DNA from: Streptococcus infantis SPAR10
GTDB lineage: Bacteria > Bacillota > Bacilli > Lactobacillales > Streptococcaceae
Direction of reading: 5' to 3'
Assembly: GCF_000279535.1 (NCBI RefSeq)
Contig: NZ_ALCH01000004.1
Location: 565,501-629,500 of the forward strand
DNA: 64,000 nucleotides
A program made the position numbers and the translations under genes. Positions 27,416 to 38,290 of the stretch are shown here, piece after piece. Position 1 is the stretch's first letter. Every line of letters starts with the position of its first letter. The notes beneath the pieces were generated by a model. It did no database searches. It worked only from the letters and a program-made list of their open reading frames with translations, and had not been told where the DNA came from.

Positions 27416-28438
27416 ATGATTAATCAAATTTATCAACTGACAAAACCAAAGTTTATTAATATTAAATATCAGGAAGAAGAAATTGATCAAGAGAATCATA
27501 TCCTCATCCGACCAAACTATATGGCTGTTTGTCATGCGGATCAGCGCTATTATCAAGGAAAACGTGATCCAAAAATCTTATCAAAGAAACTTCCAATGGC
27601 TATGATTCATGAGTCTTGTGGGACTGTCATTTCTGACCCAACAGGTACCTACAAAGTTGGTCAGAAGGTTGTCATGATTCCAAATCAACCACCTATGCAA
27701 AGCGATGAGGAATTCTACGAAAATTACATGACTGGAACGTATTTTCTATCGAGTGGCCATGATGGATTTATGCGAGAATTTGTATCTCTGCCTAAGGATC
27801 GTGTGGTATCATACGAAGATATCGAAGATACAGTTGCTGCCATTACAGAGTTTGTCAGTGTTGGCATGCATGCTATGAATCGTTTCATGACGGTATCTCA
27901 CAGCAGACGTCAACGAATTGCTGTCATTGGTGATGGAAGTTTAGCTTTTGTCATGGCCAATATTATCAACTACACCTTGCCTGAAGCTGAGATTATTGTT
28001 ATCGGACGTCATTGGGAGAAATTAGAACTCTTCTCATTTGCAAAAGAGCTTTACATTACTGATAGTATTCCAGAAGATTTAAGTTTTGACCATGGTTTCG
28101 AATGCTGTGGTGGTGATGGATGCGGGCCTGCTATTAATGACTTGATTCGTTACATCAAACCACAAGGGACCATTTTGATGATGGGTGTTAGTGAGTATAT
28201 GGTCAACATCAACACTCGGGATTCATTGGAAAAAGGCTTGTTACTAGTCGGCTCTTCACGTTCAGGAAGAATTGACTTTGAAAATGCTATCCAAATGATG
28301 GAAATTAAAAAATTTGCCAATCGTTTGAAGAATATCATTTATCTAGAAGAACCAGTCAGAGAAATTAAAGATATTCACCGAGTTTTTGCAACTGACTTAA
28401 ATACCGCATTTAAGACAGTCTTTAAGTGGGAATTATAA
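27416..28438 (+). CDS. tarJ: Ribulose-5-phosphate reductase TarJ
   Basis: An NADPH-dependent zinc alcohol-dehydrogenase-family enzyme making ribitol-5-phosphate. The 340 residues show the catalytic metal ligands (CHADQRYY, HESCG) and the Rossmann region (RIAVIGDGSLAFVMANI). It follows tarI by 2 bases, and the two act in sequence: TarJ reduces, TarI activates with CTP. Confidence 0.94.
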   Translation: MINQIYQLTKPKFINIKYQEEEIDQENHILIRPNYMAVCHADQRYYQGKRDPKILSKKLPMAMIHESCGTVISDPTGTYKVGQKVVMIPNQPPMQSDEEFYENYMTGTYFLSSGHDGFMREFVSLPKDRVVSYEDIEDTVAAITEFVSVGMHAMNRFMTVSHSRRQRIAVIGDGSLAFVMANIINYTLPEAEIIVIGRHWEKLELFSFAKELYITDSIPEDLSFDHGFECCGGDGCGPAINDLIRYIKPQGTILMMGVSEYMVNINTRDSLEKGLLLVGSSRSGRIDFENAIQMMEIKKFANRLKNIIYLEEPVREIKDIHRVFATDLNTAFKTVFKWEL

Positions 28439-28450
28439 TGGAGGATGATT

Positions 28451-29320
28451 GTGAAGGAAATCGTTAAAGCAAGGATTGCTTCCTTATTGTCAGCTGACGA
28501 AGAAATTCAGATCGTTGAACAATTGGGGGGGATGACCAATCAAAACTATTTGGTTAAGACAACCTCAAACCAGTACATCGTTAAGTTTTTCGGTAAAGGT
28601 ACTGATAAATTAATCGACCGCCAGAATGAAAAGTACAATCTTGAGTTGTTGAAAGATTTAAAATTAGATGTAGAAAATTATCTTTTTGATATCGAAGCAG
28701 GTATCAAGGTTAATCAGTACATCGAAAATGCTGAGACACTTAATTTTAATACCATTAAAACTAAATTTGAAAAGATAGCTCCAATTTTACAAACGATTCA
28801 TGCTTCTGGTAAAGAATTGAAAGGAGAGTTTGCTCCTTTTGAGGAAATTAAAAAATATGAATCATTGATTCAAGGGGAGATTTCTTATCCTAATTATGAA
28901 GCTGTTAGAAAATCAGTTCTTTCTTTAAAAAATGAGCTTGAGAAAATCGGAGTTGATAAGAAATCATGTCATATTGATTTGGTTCCAGAAAACTTTATTG
29001 AAGGGCCAGACGGACATCTTTATCTGATTGATTGGGAATATTCCTCCATGAACGATCCTATGTGGGACCTTGCAGCACTCTTTCTAGAATCTGAATTTAC
29101 ACCGGAAGAAGAGGCAGACTTTCTAGCTTATTACGAACGTGACAAGACTCCTGTCTCGAGAGAAAAAATTCGTATCTATAAGATTTTACAAGACATTATT
29201 TGGAGTCTTTGGACTATTTACAAAGAAGAAAATGGTGCAGATTTCGGAGATTATGGAATCTCTCGTTACAATAGAGCTGTAAAAGAATTGCAGTCTCAGG
29301 GAGGAATTGATGAAGACTAA
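28451..29320 (+). CDS. licA: Choline kinase LicA
   Basis: Phosphorylates choline for teichoic-acid decoration. I choose the GTG at 28451 because GGAGG (28440-28444) stands 6 bases before it; the ATG at 28445 directly abuts the ribosome binding site. The product is 289 aa with the nucleotide-binding GGMTNQNYLV, catalytic HIDLVPENF and metal-binding LIDWEYS of the aminoglycoside/choline kinase fold. Confidence 0.94.
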   Translation: MKEIVKARIASLLSADEEIQIVEQLGGMTNQNYLVKTTSNQYIVKFFGKGTDKLIDRQNEKYNLELLKDLKLDVENYLFDIEAGIKVNQYIENAETLNFNTIKTKFEKIAPILQTIHASGKELKGEFAPFEEIKKYESLIQGEISYPNYEAVRKSVLSLKNELEKIGVDKKSCHIDLVPENFIEGPDGHLYLIDWEYSSMNDPMWDLAALFLESEFTPEEEADFLAYYERDKTPVSREKIRIYKILQDIIWSLWTIYKEENGADFGDYGISRYNRAVKELQSQGGIDED

Positions 29321-30188
29321 AAACGGAGTGTCCTTTGGACTTATCTCAGGGATTTTTTGGGGATTAGGGCTAACGATTAGTGCTTATATCTTCTCTATAT
29401 TTACTGACTTGTCACCTTTTGTAGTAGCAGCAGCGCACGACTTTCTTAGTATTTTTATCTTGTTAGGATATCTTCTAGTTAAAGAAGGGAAAGTACGTTT
29501 TTCAATCTTCTTGAATATTCGAAATGTCAGTGTTATTATAGGAGCACTATTGGCTGGGCCAATTGGCATGCAGGCCAATCTCTATGCAGTCAAGTATATC
29601 GGTAGTTCTTTAGCATCATCTGTTTCAGCGATTTATCCTGCGGTTTCTGTCCTTCTTGCCTTCTTTATTCTTAAGCATAAGGTTTCGAAGAATACAGTAT
29701 TTGGAATTTTATTAATCATTGCAGGAATTATTGCTCAGACCTACAAGGTTGAACAGGTCAATTCATTCTATATTGGTATCCTCTGTGCCTTGATCTGTGC
29801 CCTTGCTTGGGGAAGTGAAAGTGTTCTCAGCTCATTTGCTATGGAAAGTGAACTCAGTGAACTCGAAGCACTCTTGATACGACAAGTCACATCTTTTTTG
29901 TCCTATCTTGTTATTGTTCTCTTCTCGCATCATTCATTTGCGGAAGTGGCAAATGGTCAATTGTTGGGTCTTTTGATTATCTTTGCAGCATCAAATATGA
30001 TTTCTTATCTAGCCTATTATATGGCTATTAATCGATTGCAGCCGGCAAAAGCTACTGGTCTAAATGTGAGTTATGTAGTATGGACTGTTTTGTTTGCAGC
30101 GATTTTCTTGGGCTCGCCCCTTAATTTACTGACCATTATTACTTCCCTTATCGTAATGGCTGGTGTTTATATTATTATTAAAGAATAA
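29310..30188 (+). CDS. licB: Choline permease LicB
   Basis: An EamA/DMT-family transporter of 292 residues with about ten membrane helices. The start ATG at 29310 follows GGGAGG and overlaps the end of licA. In mitis-group streptococci LicB brings in choline for phosphocholine decoration of teichoic acids, used by LicA and LicC on either side. Confidence 0.93.
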   Translation: MKTKNGVSFGLISGIFWGLGLTISAYIFSIFTDLSPFVVAAAHDFLSIFILLGYLLVKEGKVRFSIFLNIRNVSVIIGALLAGPIGMQANLYAVKYIGSSLASSVSAIYPAVSVLLAFFILKHKVSKNTVFGILLIIAGIIAQTYKVEQVNSFYIGILCALICALAWGSESVLSSFAMESELSELEALLIRQVTSFLSYLVIVLFSHHSFAEVANGQLLGLLIIFAASNMISYLAYYMAINRLQPAKATGLNVSYVVWTVLFAAIFLGSPLNLLTIITSLIVMAGVYIIIKE

Positions 30189-30200
30189 AGGAGAAAACGC

Positions 30201-30890
30201 GTGAAAGCGATTATTTTAGCAGCCGGATTGGGAACTCGTTTGAGACCCATGACAGAAAATACTCCCAAAGCCTTGGTTAAAGTCAATCAAAAACCATTGG
30301 TTGAATATCAAATCGAATTTTTGAAAGAACGTGGAATTGATGACATTATCATCGTTGTCGGTTATTTAAAAGAACAATTCGACTATCTTAAAGAAAAGTA
30401 CGGGGTTCGTTTGGTCTTCAACGATAAGTATGCTGATTACAATAACTTTTACTCTCTTTACTTGGTAAAAGAAGAATTGGCCAACAGCTACGTTATTGAT
30501 GCGGATAACTATCTTTTCAAGAATATGTTCCGTAATGATATTGAACGTTCAACTTATTTCAGTGTTTATCGTGAAGATTGTGATAATGAGTGGTTCCTAG
30601 TTTACGGAGATGATTACAAAGTTCAAGATATTATTGTCGATAGCAAAAATGGACGCATCTTGAGTGGTGTATCATTCTGGGATGCTCCAACAGCTGAGAA
30701 GATTGTTGGATTTATTGACAAGGCTTATGCAAGTGGCGAGTTTGTGGACCTCTATTGGGATAACATGGTCAAAGATAATATCAAAGAACTAGATGTATAT
30801 GTAGAAGAGTTGGAAGAAAACTCTATCTATGAAATCGACAGTGTTAAAGATTATCAAAAATTAGAAAAGATTCTTTCTTCACAAAAATAA
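30201..30890 (+). CDS. licC: Phosphocholine cytidylyltransferase LicC
   Basis: Makes CDP-choline from CTP and phosphocholine. The GTG start at 30201 follows AAAGGAG. The 229-residue nucleotidyltransferase starts with AAGLGTRLRPMTENTPKAL and has DADNYLF for metal binding. It ends the lic operon. The licD phosphotransferases that use CDP-choline are not in this window. Confidence 0.94.
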   Translation: MKAIILAAGLGTRLRPMTENTPKALVKVNQKPLVEYQIEFLKERGIDDIIIVVGYLKEQFDYLKEKYGVRLVFNDKYADYNNFYSLYLVKEELANSYVIDADNYLFKNMFRNDIERSTYFSVYREDCDNEWFLVYGDDYKVQDIIVDSKNGRILSGVSFWDAPTAEKIVGFIDKAYASGEFVDLYWDNMVKDNIKELDVYVEELEENSIYEIDSVKDYQKLEKILSSQK

Positions 30891-30926
30891 GCAACTTTTA
30901 TGAACTGATACCTCACCTATTTTTAC

Positions 30927-30955
30927 TTGACTTTTTAGGATTGATACAGTATACT
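30927..30955 (+). promoter_or_regulatory. pyrK-pyrDb promoter
   Basis: TTGACT (30927-30932), 17-bp spacer, TATACT (30950-30955). Confidence 0.85.
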
Positions 30956-30974
30956 AGTGAAAATTTAACCTTTA

Positions 30975-31102
30975 AGGGCAGTCCAGAGAGACTCACAAGG
31001 TGTCAGAGAAAAGAAACTACAATGGAAACAAGTAAGCAAGTGCTTATTTGCTACTTTTGTGTAAATATCTTAACTGAAACCTTGCAAGTGCAAGGTTTTT
31101 CT
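30975..31102 (+). promoter_or_regulatory. PyrR-dependent attenuator
   Basis: The leader holds the PyrR-binding signature AGTCCAGAGAGACT (about 30980-30993), with the conserved loop and AAGG following, and ends in a strong terminator (AACCTTGCA/TGCAAGGTT plus T tract, 31076-31102). When UMP/UTP is high, PyrR should bind and favour termination before pyrK. Confidence 0.9.
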
Positions 31103-31138
31103 TTATCTGATCCCCTTAAAATTTAAGGAGGAAAAGTT

Positions 31139-32885
<1,747 letters not shown>

Positions 32886-32904
32886 TTTTTTAAATTCGTA
32901 ATAT

Positions 32905-32933
32905 TTTGAATGCTTTCTTCTTTCTGGTATAAT
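32905..32933 (+). promoter_or_regulatory. ribF promoter, predicted leaderless
   Basis: TTTGAA (32905-32910), 17-bp spacer, TGG-TATAAT (-10 at 32928-32933). The predicted +1 is the A of the ATG at 32940. Confidence 0.7.
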
Positions 32934-32939
32934 ATGACT

Positions 32940-33851
32940 ATGATTGTAACAATACCTATAAAAACTGAAAAAGACATTGCAACACCAGGTCCAACAGTCC
33001 TCGTTTTAGGATATTTTGATGGAATTCATCTAGGACATCAAAAATTATTTAGTATTGCTGGTGAAATTGCTGCTAAGAAGAGATTAAGCGTTGCTTTAAT
33101 TACATTTCATGAATCACCAAAATTAACCTTAAAACCCTATTCACCAGAAAATTTACTTCATATCATGAATGCAGAGGAACGTGAACGCAAGTTTAAACGA
33201 GCTGGTGTCGAAAATCTTTATTTAATGGACTTCTCAAGTCGTATCGCTAATATGACAGCTCAAGAGTTTGTAGATACTTTTGTCAAAGAAGTTAAAGCAG
33301 ATACCATTGTAGTTGGATTTGACTATAGTTTAGGTTCTGATAGAAAATCAGCAGAAGATTTAAAAGAAATCTTTGATGGAGAAGTAGTTGTAGTACCTCC
33401 TGTAGAAGATGAAAAAGGAAAGATTAGCTCTACACGTATTCGACAAGCTATCCTTGAAGGGAATGTGAAAGAAGCTGGTCAGTTACTAGGAAGTCCACTT
33501 CCCACAAGAGGAATAGTCGTACATGGTAATGCTCGTGGTCGAACAATCGGCTATCCAACTGCCAATCTGGTGCTCTTGGATCGTACTTATATGCCGGCAG
33601 ATGGTGTCTATACCGTCGATATCGAAATCAAGAGAAAACTCTATCGGGGAATGGCCAGTGTCGGGAAGAACGTTACTTTTGATGGAGAGGAAGAGCGTTT
33701 TGAAGTGAATATCTTTGATTTTGATGAAGATATTTATGGCGAAACAGTGACCGTCTATTGGTTAGACCGTATCCGAGATATGGTGAAATTTGACAGCATT
33801 GAACAACTGGTCAAACAACTCGAAGAAGATGAAAAAGCTGCAAGAAAATAA
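32940..33851 (+). CDS. ribF: Bifunctional riboflavin kinase / FAD synthetase RibF
   Basis: Makes FMN and FAD. The 303-residue product (start at 32940, or 305 from the in-frame ATG at 32934) has the FAD synthetase N-domain (LGYFDGIHLGHQKLF, then ISSTRIRQAI) and the riboflavin kinase C-domain (GRTIGYPTANL, DGVYTV). No Shine-Dalgarno is present. The -10 box lies exactly 6 nt before 32940, so the gene is probably leaderless. Confidence 0.94.
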   Translation: MIVTIPIKTEKDIATPGPTVLVLGYFDGIHLGHQKLFSIAGEIAAKKRLSVALITFHESPKLTLKPYSPENLLHIMNAEERERKFKRAGVENLYLMDFSSRIANMTAQEFVDTFVKEVKADTIVVGFDYSLGSDRKSAEDLKEIFDGEVVVVPPVEDEKGKISSTRIRQAILEGNVKEAGQLLGSPLPTRGIVVHGNARGRTIGYPTANLVLLDRTYMPADGVYTVDIEIKRKLYRGMASVGKNVTFDGEEERFEVNIFDFDEDIYGETVTVYWLDRIRDMVKFDSIEQLVKQLEEDEKAARK

Positions 33852-33854
33852 AAA

Positions 33855-33886
33855 TGAAGTTCGAATGAAAATTCGAGCTTTTTGTT
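33855..33886 (+). terminator. Terminator of ribF
   Basis: AAGTTCGAA/TTCGAGCTT stem (one G-T pair) and TTTTT. Confidence 0.8.
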
Positions 33887-33962
33887 TTTCAAAAGTAGTC
33901 GATTAAGAGTCTTAGATTTATTTTTTTATTGGTAAATTTTTGGGAAAAATTAAATTTCTAGC

Positions 33963-33991
33963 TTGACATCGTAAATTTTTTGGAGTAGAAT
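33963..33991 (+). promoter_or_regulatory. adcAII promoter
   Basis: TTGACA (33963-33968), 17-bp spacer, TAGAAT (33986-33991), just upstream of the AdcR boxes. Confidence 0.88.
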
Positions 33992-33992
33992 G

Positions 33993-34027
33993 TTTACTAG
34001 TTAATTAAATGGTTAAATACTAGTTAA
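33993..34027 (+). promoter_or_regulatory. Triple AdcR (zinc repressor) operator
   Basis: Three boxes resembling the AdcR consensus TTAACYRGTTAA lie head to tail between the -10 and the start codon: TTTACTAGTTAA (33993-34004, 11 of 12), TTAAATGGTTAA (34005-34016, 11 of 12) and AATACTAGTTAA (34016-34027, 9 of 12). Zn-bound AdcR should block transcription here. Confidence 0.82.
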
Positions 34028-34036
34028 GGAGTTCTA

Positions 34037-34963
34037 GTGAAAAAGAAAATACTAATAGGTATGCTATCTTCGGTACTTGCCTTATTTTTAGGAGCTTGTA
34101 GTCAAGATAAGCAAAATGATGTCAAAGAATCTCATGGAATGAAAATAGTTACCAGTTTTTATCCTGTATATGCTATGGTAAAAGCAGTTTCGGGTGAACT
34201 AAATGATGTAAGAATGATTCAGTCTAGTTCAGGCATTCATTCTTATGAACCGTCAGCAAATGATATTGCAGCTATCTACGATGCGGATGTATTTGTTTAT
34301 CATTCTCATACCTTAGAGTCTTGGGCGGGTAGTCTAGACCCAAGTCTACAAAAGTCCAAGGTTAAGGTCCTAGAAGCATCTGAGGGTATGACCTTGGATA
34401 GAGTATCTGGCTTAGAAGATATAAAAGTAGGAGAAGGTGTGGATGAGAAAAGTCTTTATGATCCTCATACTTGGTTAGACCCTGAAAAGGTAGCTGAGGA
34501 AGCACAAATTATTGCTGATAAATTATCAGAATTAGATAGTGAGAATAAAGAAAAATATCAGTCGAATGCGAAGAAGTTTATTGATCAAGCTCATGAGTTA
34601 ACAAATAAATATAAACCTATCTTCGATAAAGTGGAGCAAAGAACGTTTGTGACACAACACACTGCTTTTTCTTATTTAGCAAAGAGATTTGACTTGAATC
34701 AACTTGGTATTGCTGGTATTTCTCCTGATCAAGAACCAAGCCCAAGACAACTGACTGAAATCCAAGAATTTGTTAAGACCTATAAAGTTAAAACTATTTT
34801 TACAGAGAGCAATGCTTCGTCTAAAGTAGCTGAAACGCTTATCAAGTCAACAGGTGTGAGTCTTAAAACTCTCAATCCTTTAGAGGCAGACCCACAAAAT
34901 GATAAGTCTTATTTAGATAATTTAGAAGAGGATATTGCAATACTAGCAGAAGAATTGAAATGA
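34037..34963 (+). CDS. adcAII: Zinc-binding lipoprotein AdcAII (Lmb)
   Basis: The GTG start follows AAGGAG. The 308-residue protein has a lipoprotein signal (lipobox LGAC, C21) and a ZnuA/Lmb cluster-9 binding fold. Likely zinc ligands are the His residues of SGIHSYEPS, VYHSHTLESW and QHTAFSY, plus Glu in TESNASS. In pneumococcus it hands zinc to AdcBC and works with Pht proteins, which matches the next gene. Under AdcR control. Confidence 0.94.
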   Translation: MKKKILIGMLSSVLALFLGACSQDKQNDVKESHGMKIVTSFYPVYAMVKAVSGELNDVRMIQSSSGIHSYEPSANDIAAIYDADVFVYHSHTLESWAGSLDPSLQKSKVKVLEASEGMTLDRVSGLEDIKVGEGVDEKSLYDPHTWLDPEKVAEEAQIIADKLSELDSENKEKYQSNAKKFIDQAHELTNKYKPIFDKVEQRTFVTQHTAFSYLAKRFDLNQLGIAGISPDQEPSPRQLTEIQEFVKTYKVKTIFTESNASSKVAETLIKSTGVSLKTLNPLEADPQNDKSYLDNLEEDIAILAEELK

Positions 34964-34970
34964 GGAAATT

Positions 34971-37900
34971 ATGAATAAAACAAAGAAATACTTAGCTGGA
35001 TCAGCAGTAGTTATTGCGCTTAGTGTTTGTGCTTATGTTTTAAATCAGCACCAAGAAGCAGAGAAGAAGGAAGATAATCGTGTATCTTATGTCGATGGGA
35101 AAAAGAATGAGTCTAAAAAGAACGAAAATTTGACTCCTGATCAAGTTAGCAAAAAGGAAGGCATTGAGGCCGAACAAATTGTTGTGAAAATTACTGATCA
35201 GGGATATGTGACTTCTCACGGAGACCATTTCCATTACTATAATGGTAAAGTTCCTTTCGATGCGATTTTTAGTGAAGAACTAGTCATGAAAGATCCAAGT
35301 TATCAATTGCGTGATGAACACATCGTTAACGAAATTAAAGGTGGTTACATCATCAAAGTTGATGGAAAATATTATGTCTACCTAAAAAATGCTAGTCAAG
35401 CTGAAAATATTCGTACCAAAGAACAAATTGAAAAACAAAAACAAGGGCATACATCTGACCAAAAAAATGATTCTAAGGAAGTTGTGGCAGCTAGAGCTCA
35501 AGGACGTTATACAACTGATGACGGTTATGTTTTTAACGCTTCTGATATCATTGAGGATACAGGAGATGCTTATATCGTTCCCCACGGAGGACACTTCCAT
35601 TATATTCCTAAGAGTGATCTGTCAGCGGGTGAATTAGCTGCCGCAAAGGCTTATTTATCTGGCAATAGTTCAGCTCTCAGTCAACCCTTGTCACTGACAC
35701 CGAATAATGGTGTTTCTGCAGCAGATGATGGTTATGTCTTTAACCCTAATGATATTGTCAGAGATACTGGCGATGCTTATATCGTACGACATGGGGACCA
35801 CTATCACTATATCCCTAAATCATTTCTTAACAATCATCAAGCACAATCTAACACTCCAAGCTTAGAAAGTCCTTCTAATTCTACACCAAATAATCCGTTA
35901 CCACATGTTCACCATGAAGAAGAGGAACACGATCATGGTTTTGATGCAAATAGAATTATAAGTGAAGATTCAGAAGGTTTTGTTATGAGCCATGGTGATC
36001 ACAATCATTACTTCTTTAAAAAAGATTTATCACCTGATCAAATTAAGGCCGCACAAGATCACTTGTACGGCAATAAACATTCAGAAACTATCCCAGATAA
36101 TCATAGCAGTCATAAACCAGAAGAACACCATCATGATAACCATGGAAACCATCATGAGGAAGAACACGATCATGGCTTTGCAGCAGATCGAGTGATAAGT
36201 GAAGATGATAAAGGATTTGTCGTTTCTCATGGAGATCATAATCATTACTTCTTTAAAAAAGATTTATCCCCTGATCAAATCAAGGCCGCGCAGGATCACT
36301 TGTACGGAAATAAACAATCAGAAACTAGCCCAGATAACCACAGTAGTAAACCAGAAGAACACCATCATGAGGAAGAGCACGATCATGGATTTGCAGCAGA
36401 TCGAGTGATAAGTGAAGATGAAAAAGGATTTGTCGTTTCTCATGGAGATCACAACCACTATTTCTTTAAAAAAGATTTAACAAAAGATCAGATTAAAGCT
36501 GCTCAAGAACATTTAAACAGTCATAAAACTGAGTCTGTAAAACCTCTTGCCAAGACGGTTGAAAGTTTCTCTCGAGATGCCAGCGATGAAGAAAAAATAG
36601 CTTATATTTCTAGAACATATGGCGTTCCTCTTGAGGCTATCAGAATTTCAAATGGATTCTTTGTATTTGGTAATCCAGACCAGGCTTATGACCCAACTCA
36701 CATTCACCCTTACGCTGTTCGTAAGGAACACGTTCGTATTCCGATTCAAACTGGAGATGCAGAGCTTGATTTCCTAAACGAACTCTATACAACAGCTCTA
36801 CGTGATGGTGTTTCTCCTTATAGCTTGCAGGTTGAAAATGGTAGCTTTGTTATCCCTCATGGTGACCATAACCACTACATCAAGGTTCAAACTAAAGGTT
36901 ATGAAGTCGCTTTGAAAAACAAAATTCCTGCCTTGCAATCTAACTACCAACCTGGTGCATTTGATGAAAATGCTGTAGTGCATAAGGTTGAACAGCTTTT
37001 GGTAGAGAGTCGAGAGCTCTATAAAGACAAGCCAAGCGTACAGAGACAAATTGAGCTTGCCTTGGGTCAATTCTCTGAAAATATGAAAAAACTATCAACC
37101 AACTCTACTGCAGGATACTTGGCAGCTTTGGATTTGTTTGATAAACAGTATATTCACATTGACTCAAGTGTCAAACCAACAGAAATCAGTCCTTTAGACA
37201 AGAAATATCAAGCTTTAGTAGATAAGATTAATACCTTAGACACAGATGCTTATGGACTTCCTAAGAAGGATTTATTAACTCAGCTTCAAGAAAATAAACT
37301 AGCCCAAGATGAAGCAGGTTTAGATGCAGTTGAAGCTAAACTAGAAGCCTTGCAGGACTTCAATGATCGTACTGGAGTTACAACAGTCGAGTACATTAAG
37401 TATTTCTATCAACATTTATCTGATAATCACTTAAATAACACTCTTAGAAATAAAGTTGCGAACTTAACTTGGACACTTTATCAATCACAATCCTTCCTTA
37501 AGGCGACTGACTTGAACAAACTATTCCCGGAAATCTACCAAACAAAACTGGAAGTAGAAGAAGCACTGAAAAATGAGCCGGTCGCAAGCAAGGCTTCTGA
37601 AACAATCTTAGATACAGAAAAAGTGGATGGCCATAGTGCTAAAACTGCAGTCTATGAGTTCTTGAAAGGTTTGTATGATGATATTAAACCTGAGGAACAA
37701 AGTAATCATGTCTTAAAAGGGCAAGTAGAAGAGTTACTAACAAAAGCTGAAGAATTAGTGAATCAAGTCAATGAGGAAGGGGTTAAAGCTTCACTCTCTG
37801 ACGAAGTGAAAAATCTTAAGGCTGCTTTGGAGAAAGAAGACGCAGACCTTGATGAATTAAATACACAAGTCCAAGATCTTCTGAAACGCATTTCACAGAC

Positions 37901-38258
37901 TATTCAGAATGAACGTGAAAATGCCAAACAAGATCCAGAGGTCGTGGCTCTCTATCAACAACTATACAACGGAGTCATTGCCCTTCATACTTATTTGGAA
38001 TTGAATAATGGTTCAGATGCTGACTTTGAAAAAGTCGATGCCTTGTTTGATAAACTAGCAGCGGCAAGTAAAGACAAGCAAGCTTTGCTGACGGTCGCTC
38101 AAGAAATCGTTTTGTTAAATCAAGAGTTCCAATCAAAAGGGAAGCCAGCTGAAGCTAGTACTGAAACAGCCAATAAAGAATCAAATGATAAACAAACTGA
38201 GTCAAACTTAACTCCTGAAGCTACATCTCCAAAAACAAGTGAGAAAGTAGTAAACTAA
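34971..38258 (+). CDS. Polyhistidine triad surface protein (PhtD/PhtE family)
   Basis: A 1095-residue zinc-scavenging surface protein with a lipoprotein-like signal (LSVCAY). Seven histidine triads (HxxHxH) can be seen: HGDHFH, HGGHFH, HGDHYH, three HGDHNHYFFKK copies and a last HGDHNHYIK. The middle three are part of tandem repeats (about residues 318-515) joined by His/Glu-rich linkers such as EEHHHEEEHDHGF. The C-terminal half (about 660-1095) is helical. It starts 7 bases after adcAII, so both share the AdcR promoter. Whether it is an ortholog of PhtD or PhtE, or a hybrid, is not clear. Confidence 0.93.
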   Translation: MNKTKKYLAGSAVVIALSVCAYVLNQHQEAEKKEDNRVSYVDGKKNESKKNENLTPDQVSKKEGIEAEQIVVKITDQGYVTSHGDHFHYYNGKVPFDAIFSEELVMKDPSYQLRDEHIVNEIKGGYIIKVDGKYYVYLKNASQAENIRTKEQIEKQKQGHTSDQKNDSKEVVAARAQGRYTTDDGYVFNASDIIEDTGDAYIVPHGGHFHYIPKSDLSAGELAAAKAYLSGNSSALSQPLSLTPNNGVSAADDGYVFNPNDIVRDTGDAYIVRHGDHYHYIPKSFLNNHQAQSNTPSLESPSNSTPNNPLPHVHHEEEEHDHGFDANRIISEDSEGFVMSHGDHNHYFFKKDLSPDQIKAAQDHLYGNKHSETIPDNHSSHKPEEHHHDNHGNHHEEEHDHGFAADRVISEDDKGFVVSHGDHNHYFFKKDLSPDQIKAAQDHLYGNKQSETSPDNHSSKPEEHHHEEEHDHGFAADRVISEDEKGFVVSHGDHNHYFFKKDLTKDQIKAAQEHLNSHKTESVKPLAKTVESFSRDASDEEKIAYISRTYGVPLEAIRISNGFFVFGNPDQAYDPTHIHPYAVRKEHVRIPIQTGDAELDFLNELYTTALRDGVSPYSLQVENGSFVIPHGDHNHYIKVQTKGYEVALKNKIPALQSNYQPGAFDENAVVHKVEQLLVESRELYKDKPSVQRQIELALGQFSENMKKLSTNSTAGYLAALDLFDKQYIHIDSSVKPTEISPLDKKYQALVDKINTLDTDAYGLPKKDLLTQLQENKLAQDEAGLDAVEAKLEALQDFNDRTGVTTVEYIKYFYQHLSDNHLNNTLRNKVANLTWTLYQSQSFLKATDLNKLFPEIYQTKLEVEEALKNEPVASKASETILDTEKVDGHSAKTAVYEFLKGLYDDIKPEEQSNHVLKGQVEELLTKAEELVNQVNEEGVKASLSDEVKNLKAALEKEDADLDELNTQVQDLLKRISQTIQNERENAKQDPEVVALYQQLYNGVIALHTYLELNNGSDADFEKVDALFDKLAAASKDKQALLTVAQEIVLLNQEFQSKGKPAEASTETANKESNDKQTESNLTPEATSPKTSEKVVN
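35920..36515 (+). repeat. Tandem repeats within the pht gene
   Basis: Three copies of a unit coding for EHDHGF(A/D)A-R-ISED--GFV-SHGDHNHY, starting near 35926, 36159 and 36369 (spacings about 233 and 210 bp). The last two are nearly identical in DNA, so recombination or slippage between them is likely. Confidence 0.85.
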
Positions 38259-38290
38259 AAAAGAAGTAGCCTAGCTACTTCTTTTTTAGT
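38256..38290. terminator. Bidirectional terminator, pht / pepT
   Basis: AAAAAGAAGTAG/CTACTTCTTTTT stem with loop CCTAG and T tract. It overlaps the pepT stop codon. Confidence 0.9.

Noticed and set aside
35920..36515. Regular repeats that might be a CRISPR array
   Set aside because: They are coding repeats in frame with pht (units of about 210-233 bp with histidine triads), with no short identical repeats and spacers.
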